Origin: CAYVCG01 sp964449985
GTDB taxonomy: Bacteria > Bacillota > Clostridia > Lachnospirales > WRAX01
DNA: 19,183 bases
Reading direction: 5' to 3'
Assembly: GCA_964449985.1 (NCBI GenBank)
Contig: CAYVCG010000038.1
Coordinates: forward strand, 1-19,183
Part shown: positions 13,756-19,183 of the stretch, piece by piece
How positions within the stretch are numbered: position 1 is the stretch's first letter
How the letters are laid out: the number at the start of each line of letters is the position of its first letter
Notes under the pieces: model-generated
The model's input: only the letters and a program-made list of their open reading frames with translations
Told to the model about the DNA's origin: nothing
The model's database searches: none
Position numbers and translations under genes: made by a program

Positions 13756-15651
13756 TTATTTAAAAACTCCCTCTGCTAATTTTATAGATTTACCATCACC
13801 GGAGTTGATATAAACATCACACGTACTTGAGTCACTGTCATATTCGCTAAAATAATAGATATATTTTCCACCGGAATGCATTGAATACACATCGTCTGCC
13901 CCCTGCACTTTCACCCTCTTGCCCCCATTATCGCTATAATACAGCGTTCCCGAATATGAGGAATAGTCAGTTAGGAAAAATACACGGTTGCTTCCTTGTT
14001 GTATAACCAATCCACCGTAAACATCATCTGATATTTTCACAGGCTTTGATGTTCCAACCGCCGCCCAAAGCTCATCATACGAATTTATATAATATACAGT
14101 ATTACCATCATCGGTTGGTAAAAAGCTATAAACATCTTCAGCAATAATTATTTTTTCAGCATCAGGCCTCGAAACATCCATCTTGCAAAGCTTATCGGAT
14201 CTGTCAAGATAAAATATAGTTTTACCGTTAGCAGCCATTTGATAATTGCCCGAGTATGTACTTGATATAACCTTTGTAGTTTCGTAGTCTTTATTAATAT
14301 ATAATACATCATCATTATTGGAAATAAGTGATACTCCCGCAAAATCCTTAATATTGTAAACATTGGTGAGATATTCATTAAACGAATTATAATTAATAGA
14401 TTGCCTATCGTGAAGCAGAACGCCCCACACAGAAGCATTTGCAATTTTTTGCTTATCCTTTCCATTAAGCGAGATATAGGCTTTATTGTCATAGCTAACA
14501 ATGACCTGGGAATAGTCCGCATTAAATAAAATGCTATCGGGATATATAGCTAACTTAATATCATTTTCACCGTTTTTAACGTATAATTCTTCTCCACTGC
14601 CACTGTATTTAACATAGTAAGCGTAAATAGCGTTGTCCGAAACAGCGATGCAACGCTTATTAGCACCAAGCTTTTCCGCATCAGCACCGGTTTTTTTAAT
14701 ATATCCCGTAAATTCATCATCTTCATAATAATTGCCTTCGACATAGGCGACTGTTTTTCCGTCCGGCGATATTGACATGCTAAACTCATAGAATACATTT
14801 TTTGAAATAAGCTGAACTTCTTTTTTGCTTACAACATATAGATTGAGGTTGCCGGTATAATTCTCATCGTCATTCTTGACACAATAAGCGATTCCATCAC
14901 CAGAATCAGACATTACATAACTTGCGACATCATCAGCTATTTTAAACTTATCATTGGCAGAAACATACCAAAGCGAACCGGTATATCCATCCGATCCGTT
15001 ATCTACTAAAACAACAGCTTTGCTTGCATCAAAATTTTTTTCCATAGAAATAATATCCTCATCAAATTTAATCGGGGTATTATCATTAATTAAAACAATA
15101 GAGCCATCTTCAGTGCCATAAAATTCAATGTTATTTGTTATAACAACCCCACCGCTATTTAGCAAGGAAGGCAGGAACATTACGCATAATGCAATAACAG
15201 CCGCCAAAGGAACGGCAATAGCCAGCAGTTTTACCATTGTATTCTTTTTTGCAGTTTTAGCAGGAGGAACATAGGCATTGTTATAATAAGGATAACCGCC
15301 TGGTGTTGGAACCCCCTGCCCTTGTGGAGCATAATATCCTTGTTGGTTATCATTAGGCGGATATGGATAAGGCGGCTGAGCAGTATAAGGCTGTTGAGGC
15401 GTTGCTTGGTCAGGTGCGATATAAGGCTGTTGAGGAGCTTCTTGGCCAGCCGGAGCGATATAAGGCTGTTGATGCGTTTCTTTGTCAGGCAATACGAATT
15501 GAGTCTGTGGCGCTTGTGGTATTGATTCAGGTTGCTGAATGTCGGATTTTTCATGATTTTCTGTTGGTTCATTTGTAACAAGGCCCGAGCCGCATGCAAT
15601 ACAAAACTTTGCGCTATCGGAATTTTCTTCACCGCAAATTACACATTTCAT
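13756..15651 (-). CDS. Zinc-ribbon, membrane-anchored protein with beta-propeller-like outer domain
   Basis: A 631-residue protein of unknown role. Order of parts: a zinc ribbon with Cys3-x2-Cys6 and Cys17-x2-Cys20; a linker rich in P, Q and Y (about 30-130) with three QQPY repeats (61, 74, 86); a basic patch and one membrane helix (about 139-162); then about 460 outer residues of repeated short beta strands (for example ISPDGKTVAYVEG, GKTIFYLDRSDKL, DDGNTVYYINSYDELWA), like TolB/WD40 or DUF5050 propellers. The N-terminus is predicted to be inside, with no cleaved signal. ATG 15651 has AAGGAG upstream. The pattern (ribbon, disordered linker, helix, propeller) is common in Clostridia and suggests sensing or scaffolding at the envelope. 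Coupled to the downstream metallopeptidase. Confidence 0.75.
   Translation of the reverse strand: MKCVICGEENSDSAKFCIACGSGLVTNEPTENHEKSDIQQPESIPQAPQTQFVLPDKETHQQPYIAPAGQEAPQQPYIAPDQATPQQPYTAQPPYPYPPNDNQQGYYAPQGQGVPTPGGYPYYNNAYVPPAKTAKKNTMVKLLAIAVPLAAVIALCVMFLPSLLNSGGVVITNNIEFYGTEDGSIVLINDNTPIKFDEDIISMEKNFDASKAVVLVDNGSDGYTGSLWYVSANDKFKIADDVASYVMSDSGDGIAYCVKNDDENYTGNLNLYVVSKKEVQLISKNVFYEFSMSISPDGKTVAYVEGNYYEDDEFTGYIKKTGADAEKLGANKRCIAVSDNAIYAYYVKYSGSGEELYVKNGENDIKLAIYPDSILFNADYSQVIVSYDNKAYISLNGKDKQKIANASVWGVLLHDRQSINYNSFNEYLTNVYNIKDFAGVSLISNNDDVLYINKDYETTKVISSTYSGNYQMAANGKTIFYLDRSDKLCKMDVSRPDAEKIIIAEDVYSFLPTDDGNTVYYINSYDELWAAVGTSKPVKISDDVYGGLVIQQGSNRVFFLTDYSSYSGTLYYSDNGGKRVKVQGADDVYSMHSGGKYIYYFSEYDSDSSTCDVYINSGDGKSIKLAEGVFK
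15384..15472 (-). repeat. 36/39-bp tandem repeats encoding the QQPY linker
   Basis: The plus-strand word TATAAGGCTGTTGA recurs at 15384, 15420 and 15459, offsets of 36 and 39 bp, both multiples of three. It encodes the repeated QQPY segment of the linker and is a candidate for length variation between strains. Confidence 0.7.
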
Positions 15652-15704
15652 TTAAACACACTCCTTGTATATAAAGGATTTTTTAGAATATAAATCTCTC
15701 TGCA

Positions 15705-15734
15705 ATTATATCATGATGAAAAAATAAAAGTCAA
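15705..15734 (-). promoter_or_regulatory. Sigma-A promoter of the zinc-ribbon/metallopeptidase operon
   Basis: On the minus strand TTGACT (15734-15729), an 18-bp spacer and TATAAT (15710-15705) preceded by TGA, an extended -10. The leader is about 45 nt. Confidence 0.75.
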
Positions 15735-15785
15735 CAAATGATATTTTTTATGAAAGGTAAAGGTCGCGAAACAAAATTTTTGGGA

Positions 15786-15814
15786 TGGAAATATTGCTTT
15801 ACAGATGTTATAAT
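15786..15814 (+). promoter_or_regulatory. Extended -10 promoter of the DUF554 gene
   Basis: TGTTATAAT (15806-15814) is a TGN-extended -10; the -35 region TGGAAA (15786-15791) is a partial match at 17 bp. It lies 41 bp before the ATG and diverges from the zinc-ribbon operon promoter. Confidence 0.6.
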
Positions 15815-15855
15815 AAAACAGTTTTGTTGCTCAAAAATAAACTTGTGGGAGAATA

Positions 15856-16560
15856 ATGAAAATGTTAGGTACTATAATTAATACGTCTGCAATAATTGCA
15901 GGAGGGCTTGCGGGGACATTTATAAAAAATAGACTAACAGATAAATATAAAGATATTATTATGCAGGCTATAGGTATATCTGTTGTATTTGTGGGTATTG
16001 CTTCATCTATATCAAAAATGATCTTACCGGAGGCAAACCCGATTTTGTTTATAATAAGCCTTGTTATAGGCGGCATCATAGGAGAAGCAATAGGTTTGGA
16101 GCGTAAAATTAATCGTTTTGGGGCGTACTTACAAAACAAAGTGGCAAACAGCGACAATTCATTTTCAAAATCGTTTGTACACGCAAGTATATTGTTTTGC
16201 GTTGGATCAATGTCTATTTTAGGCGCAATACAAAGCGGAACCCAGAATGATCATCAATTACTATATATTAAATCAATTTTGGATGGCGTTGCATCTGTCA
16301 TTATCGCGGCATCGTCTGGAATTGGGGTTGTATTCGCTGCTGTATCCGTTTTTGTTTATCAAGGCAGCCTTACTTTATTATCCGGTTTTTTTGAGCCTTA
16401 TTTTACTGAGGATATGAGCCGAGAAATTTCAATCGTGGGGGGCGTTTTGATAGCAGCAATAGGCCTAGATATATTAGAAATAAAAAAAATAAAGATCGCG
16501 AATCTTCTTCCGTCAGTCTTTATACCTGTTATTTATTATATTATACTAAAAAGCTTTTAA
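15856..16560 (+). CDS. DUF554 family membrane protein
   Basis: A 234-residue integral membrane protein with about six hydrophobic segments. It begins MKMLGTIINTSAIIAGGLAGTF (1-22) and contains FVGIASSI, SLVIGGIIGEAIGLE (about 69-83) and FCVGSMSILGAIQSG (about 114-128), all typical of DUF554 (YdfK/YqgA-like). The biochemical role is unknown; transport is often assumed. The ATG at 15856 has GTGGGAG close upstream; a second in-frame ATG at 15862 is about as well placed. It appears monocistronic, with an 11-bp hairpin 12 bp after the stop. Confidence 0.88.
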   Translation: MKMLGTIINTSAIIAGGLAGTFIKNRLTDKYKDIIMQAIGISVVFVGIASSISKMILPEANPILFIISLVIGGIIGEAIGLERKINRFGAYLQNKVANSDNSFSKSFVHASILFCVGSMSILGAIQSGTQNDHQLLYIKSILDGVASVIIAASSGIGVVFAAVSVFVYQGSLTLLSGFFEPYFTEDMSREISIVGGVLIAAIGLDILEIKKIKIANLLPSVFIPVIYYIILKSF

Positions 16561-16572
16561 TGACTCACTTAC

Positions 16573-16602
16573 CCTTAAGCTCCCTTTTTCAGGAGCTTAA
16601 GG
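16573..16602 (+). terminator. Strong hairpin after the DUF554 gene, no T-run
   Basis: A perfect 11-bp stem (CCTTAAGCTCC at 16573-16583, GGAGCTTAAGG at 16592-16602) with an 8-nt loop starts 12 bp beyond the stop codon. No U-tract follows on the plus strand and none on the minus, so it may end or stabilise the transcript without being a canonical intrinsic terminator. Confidence 0.45.
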
Positions 16603-16678
16603 CGTGTAATCCTCATAAGTGCTTTATAAAGATCTTTATTAAGACTTTATTCTTCTTTAGTCCCTAGCCTTTTGGATG

Positions 16679-16960
16679 CTATAGAGTTGACAAAGCTGTT
16701 TGCAGTTTTGCATTGAGCGATTGCTCTATAGCTGATATAGCATTAATTAGGTCTTCGATTGAACTGTTTGCGGTTACTAATTCATCAGGCGTAAACCTTC
16801 CCGCTACAAGAGGTCTTTCGACAAAATACTGCAAGATCTCTCCTTCAGCATTTATTATGTGAGAAAGACCTGCCTCCTGTAATGCAATCGTTTCAATAAC
16901 ATCAGCTAATGCATCTTATATACTAATACCGCAACCAGGTACTATTTTTGGCATTCCCAT
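16679..16960 (-). pseudogene. Small helical protein gene interrupted by an in-frame stop
   Basis: Reading from ATG 16960 (minus strand) gives MGMPKIVPGCGISI, a TAA at codon 15 (16918-16916), and then 78 open codons to TAG at 16679. The segment after the stop has IETIALQEAGLSHIINAEGE, followed by a helical stretch ending in SIEDLINAISAIEQSLNAKL. I recall this SHIINAEGE signature from short proteins of unknown function in spore-forming Firmicutes, which begin with a similar short proline-containing stretch and continue without a break. A site with AGGTAGGG lies upstream of the ATG, and no ATG follows the stop, so reinitiation is unlikely. It is best read as a recently broken gene; a sequencing error at the TAA codon is the alternative. 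Confidence 0.6.
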
Positions 16961-16970
16961 AATTAATACC

Positions 16971-17051
16971 CTACCTTCTTTGGTTCATTAATAAATCCTT
17001 AGCCTTCGCAGAACTTCCCAACATGACTTCATTTTCCGTAAGCAACATCAT
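16971..17051 (-). other. Short open frame or gene remnant of unknown function
   Basis: From ATG 17051 the minus strand reads 26 residues (MMLLTENEVMLGSSAKAKD..., ending NQRR) to a TAG 10 bp before the ATG of the broken gene. The frame stays open upstream to about 17117 without a start codon (..HILKLVERVTNKGLID). A second frame over 17077-17203 is also open and reads plausibly (FYDDNVSVKLRVTK), so a frameshifted remnant is possible. There is no good ribosome site and I recognise no family. Confidence 0.25.
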
Positions 17052-17067
17052 GTCAATTAAGCCTTTG

Positions 17068-17125
17068 TTTGTTACTCGTTCTACTAATTTTAATATATGT
17101 CTGCTTGTACCTTTTTGTTACTCGT
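17068..17125. repeat. 12-bp direct repeat
   Basis: TTTGTTACTCGT occurs at 17068-17079 and again at 17114-17125, 46 bp apart. The offset is not a multiple of three, which fits a duplication or decay event in this non-coding stretch better than a coding repeat. Confidence 0.5.
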
Positions 17126-17160
17126 AATTTTACAGAAACATTATCATCATAAAATTTTTG

Positions 17161-17191
17161 TAAATAAAAAAGAGCGGTAAAGCCCTTTTTT
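17161..17191 (-). terminator. Terminator after the LCP gene (bidirectional form)
   Basis: On the minus strand AAAAAAGGGC, a 6-nt loop (TTTACC) and GCTCTTTTTT, 12 bp beyond the LCP stop. The A6/T6 flanks extend the short GC stem (one G-U pair) and give a T-run on both strands. Confidence 0.75.
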
Positions 17192-17203
17192 AATGCAGTC
17201 AAA

Positions 17204-18703
17204 TTATTCACTTTTACCTAAAATTATAACGATATCAAATCCTTTGGCTATTTCGGAATCTAAGTCAACAGAAGCATTTTTAAAGTATGATTTAAGATTG
17301 TTGCCAATGTCTTCATCCTTTGCAATTATACGAGTTTTATTTGTCTTTGTCCCAACATAGTCTCCCGCATCTGTAACAATAAATCCATCTTCTGTTAGTT
17401 TTTCTATTGTAGAGAATAATATTGTTGATTTATCGCTGCCATTAAACAGCTGTATTTTCAAACCATCAGATTTATTTGCAATTTCGGTTTCGTCTTTCTT
17501 ATTGGATTCTACATCAAAGTTTAGAAATGTGCTTTCAATAAGCTTTTGGATTTCTTCCATATCCTGATAATAATACCATCCACCATATATATACCGCGCA
17601 TCCCCCGGCATCGTATAGAAGCTGATTTTATCAGCACTCAAACCAGAAAATGACGTTAAATATTGAGGTATATCAGTGAGCCCAAAATCTGTCTTAACAT
17701 AGGTAAGTACAATCCCGATAAAATCTCCCATATTTCCGAAAACCTTATCTTTCGTAAGCGCCTGCGCAAAAAACTCTTTCATAAACCGCTTTTGCATATC
17801 AACCCTATCCAGATCGCCCCTTACATAGCTGTTGCGATAGCGCACAACGCCTTCTGCCATTTTTCCGTCTAAAAGCTGACGGCCTTCCGGCACGGATATC
17901 TTTAAATTCTGCTCCGGATCGCTATAAAAAAGCCCTCCCGCTGGTATATCCATATAAACGCCATCTACCAAATCAACTATATTTCTAAAAGCTTTAAGGT
18001 CTATTTCTGCATAATAATTTATTTTAATACCTAGCAAGCTCTCGACCTCTGATTGAACCATAGCGTTGCCCAGAGAACCGGCATAGCTATGAAGCTCAGT
18101 TATTTTCATATTGCCGCTGGAAGGCACATGAGAATTCCCGTTATTCTTTATTTCCTTAACCTGCTCTTTTGTGATAGAAACATGCGTATCACGAGGTATG
18201 GAAATAATATCAATCTTCTTTGTAACGCTGTCAAAGCTACCAACAATAATAACGTCTGAAAGACCACCACCTTGGTCTGTTCCCATTATAAGAATATTGG
18301 TCTTTCTCGGGGCTTGGATCAAAGTATCCACAATGTTTTCAAAAAAGCCTTTTTGCTCTCCTGGATCATTGCTATTGATTGCCTGAACTAGAGTAATATC
18401 GTTCGGCAGTGGTGGTTGAACATTTTTTTTGCCATAAATCACAATAAATGCAACCGCCGATATAAGCATAACCGAAAAAAACAAGACGATACTAAGCATC
18501 GTCATAATAACATATTTTTTTATAAGCTTACGCTTTCTATTACTTTTGCTTATCGCAGCCTTATTTCTAGCGCTTTGCCTTGAATTTGGCCTAGGAAGGC
18601 TGCTCTTTCTGATCACTCCGTTTGAAATAGGAGCTTTTACTTCATCAGAATCAAAAGTATTTCTCAAAAATTTGTTTTCATTATTTTGATCATGATTATA
18701 CAT
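17204..18703 (-). CDS. LCP family protein (LytR-CpsA-Psr) with C-terminal LytR_C domain
   Basis: A membrane-anchored enzyme that attaches glycopolymers such as teichoic acids or capsule to peptidoglycan using polyprenyl-phosphate substrates. A basic, probably disordered cytoplasmic N-terminus (1-63) is followed by a membrane helix (about 64-90) and the LCP domain (about 134-375). Key residues seen are GTDQGGGLSD with Asp150, SIPRDTHV with Arg171 and Asp172, VVRYR (286-290) and GDLDRVDMQKRF (296-307), the arginine set that binds the pyrophosphate. The LytR_C domain runs from about 414 (GLKIQLFNGS) to near the end. The length of 499 is typical for LCP plus LytR_C. ATG 18703 has AGAGGTG upstream. 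It has its own promoter and terminator, so it is probably monocistronic. The attached polymer cannot be told from this window. Confidence 0.93.
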   Translation of the reverse strand: MYNHDQNNENKFLRNTFDSDEVKAPISNGVIRKSSLPRPNSRQSARNKAAISKSNRKRKLIKKYVIMTMLSIVLFFSVMLISAVAFIVIYGKKNVQPPLPNDITLVQAINSNDPGEQKGFFENIVDTLIQAPRKTNILIMGTDQGGGLSDVIIVGSFDSVTKKIDIISIPRDTHVSITKEQVKEIKNNGNSHVPSSGNMKITELHSYAGSLGNAMVQSEVESLLGIKINYYAEIDLKAFRNIVDLVDGVYMDIPAGGLFYSDPEQNLKISVPEGRQLLDGKMAEGVVRYRNSYVRGDLDRVDMQKRFMKEFFAQALTKDKVFGNMGDFIGIVLTYVKTDFGLTDIPQYLTSFSGLSADKISFYTMPGDARYIYGGWYYYQDMEEIQKLIESTFLNFDVESNKKDETEIANKSDGLKIQLFNGSDKSTILFSTIEKLTEDGFIVTDAGDYVGTKTNKTRIIAKDEDIGNNLKSYFKNASVDLDSEIAKGFDIVIILGKSE

Positions 18704-18806
18704 GGTACACCTCTAAAAAACTAATACTTATATAATTATCACTTTGTTATATTACAATACTCATAACTGATTTCCAAAATACAACACAATAACCAGCTCT
18801 TATTTT

Positions 18807-18835
18807 ATAATAATATAAAAAAAAATAAATATCAA
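18807..18835 (-). promoter_or_regulatory. Candidate sigma-A promoter of the LCP gene
   Basis: On the minus strand TTGATA (18835-18830), a 17-bp spacer containing a nine-T run, and TATTAT (18812-18807). The leader would be about 95 nt. The region is very AT-rich, so chance matches are likely. Confidence 0.4.
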
Positions 18836-18842
18836 CATCAAG

Positions 18843-18920
18843 TTATGACAAAACACTATAAAAAACCTATCCACACTTTGGATAAGCTAAAATTTAAAGA
18901 GCATAATAATCTTGTCATAA
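18843..18920. repeat. Nested inverted repeats in the LCP/mntP divergent gap
   Basis: TTATGACAA (18843-18851) and TTGTCATAA (18912-18920) are perfect 9-bp inverted arms 60 bp apart. Inside them TATCCA (18868-18873) and TGGATA (18879-18884) form a second perfect inverted repeat with a 5-nt loop. The left arm lies 7 bp upstream of the LCP -35 box and the right arm 80 bp before the mntP ATG. It may be a pair of operators or a structured leader. I see no clear -35/-10 pair for mntP; TTGTCA in the right arm could be a -35 but no good -10 follows at 17 bp. Confidence 0.45.
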
Positions 18921-19000
18921 AAAAACCCTCTTAAAAATATATTTTACAGTACAACCATTTATATACAAGCACTAATAAATCACATTTTAGGAGAATGCGT

Positions 19001-19183
19001 ATGGATATTATATCCGTAATACTGATAGCGGTCGGTCTGGCTATGGATGCATTTGCCGTTTCCATTGCGAATGGTATTTCAATGAAAAAGCTAAAAATAT
19101 CATCTATGCTTAAATTCGGTATATCCTTTGGTATTGCCCAAGCAGCTATGCCCGTTATCGGTTATTACTTTGCATCAAGCTTT
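19001..19183 (+). CDS. mntP: Manganese efflux pump MntP, 3'-partial
   Basis: The first 61 residues of a small membrane pump that exports Mn(II). The opening GLAMDAFAVSIANGI (12-26) holds the conserved Asp16 of the first helix of the MntP (YebN) family, and a second helix begins near 38 (FGISFGIAQAAMPVIGYY). The ATG at 19001 has TTTAGGAG 7 nt upstream. The gene runs off the window. Many mntP genes follow a yybP-ykoY manganese riboswitch; I do not see that motif upstream, only the nested inverted repeats described above. Confidence 0.93.
   Translation, partial: MDIISVILIAVGLAMDAFAVSIANGISMKKLKISSMLKFGISFGIAQAAMPVIGYYFASSF

Larger units (their letters stand above)
16603..17160. other. Gap without an intact gene, holding decayed coding sequence
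   Basis: This is the longest stretch of the window without an intact gene. It contains the broken gene at 16679-16960 and a short open frame before it (16971-17051 or longer), both on the minus strand, and a 12-bp direct repeat at 17068 and 17114. Bases 16603-16678 show nothing I recognise. Confidence 0.6.

Noticed and set aside
17077..17203. A TTG-started gene directly after the LCP stop, across the terminator
   Set aside because: The frame is open and partly protein-like, but it runs through a convincing terminator, lacks a good ribosome site and ends after 49 codons; kept only as a possible remnant.
18760..19000. yybP-ykoY manganese riboswitch before mntP
   Set aside because: Expected upstream of many mntP genes, but its conserved core is not visible here.

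Overview
The window looks like a chromosome segment of an endospore-forming, low-GC anaerobic Firmicute (class Clostridia). The evidence is the AT-rich sequence with GGAGG-type ribosome sites, the spore-cortex genes yabP and yabQ beside mazG, HU, rqcP and an ftsB/divIC gene, a feoAB ferrous-iron operon, an RseC-type protein, an LCP cell-wall enzyme and DUF554/MntP membrane proteins. I see no tRNA, rRNA, CRISPR array, transposase or phage gene. Most of it is ordinary core genome. The novelty is mainly in the spaces between genes.

Layout: (1) 1-2592, plus strand: an FtsW/RodA glycosyltransferase, cut at its 5' end by the window edge, and a short class B penicillin-binding protein, together a peptidoglycan polymerase/crosslinker pair. 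(2) 8735-2555, minus strand: one nearly continuous run, mazG - HU - terminator - rqcP - yabP - yabQ - ftsB/divIC - TraX family - MocR regulator - terminator/attenuator - YkvI family. Its first part is the conserved translation-quality/sporulation/division cluster; TraX and MocR are close-spaced additions. (3) 8851-9728, plus strand: a pyridoxal/pyridoxamine kinase with its own sigma-A promoter. (4) 12162-9717, minus strand: feoA-feoB under a strong promoter carrying two copies of one 22-bp palindrome. (5) 12243-12978, plus strand, divergent from feoA: a promoter, a ~189-nt structured RNA resembling 6S RNA, then an rseC-like gene and a terminator. (6) 15734-13031, minus strand: a zinc-ribbon, membrane-anchored, propeller-like protein coupled to a YgjP/DUF45 metallopeptidase. 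(7) 15786-16602, plus strand: a DUF554 membrane protein. (8) 16603-17160: decayed coding sequence, including a small gene broken by an in-frame stop. (9) 18835-17161, minus strand: an LCP-LytR_C protein with promoter and terminator. (10) 19001 to the end, plus strand: the start of mntP.

Several genes serve envelope growth and sporulation (FtsW, PBP, FtsB, YabP, YabQ, LCP). Others handle metal and redox balance (FeoAB, MntP, RseC) and PLP metabolism or sensing (kinase, MocR). I found no clear new multi-gene system. The best leads are the duplicated operator on feoAB, the 6S-like RNA placed before rseC, and the hairpin whose arm contains the ykvI ribosome site.
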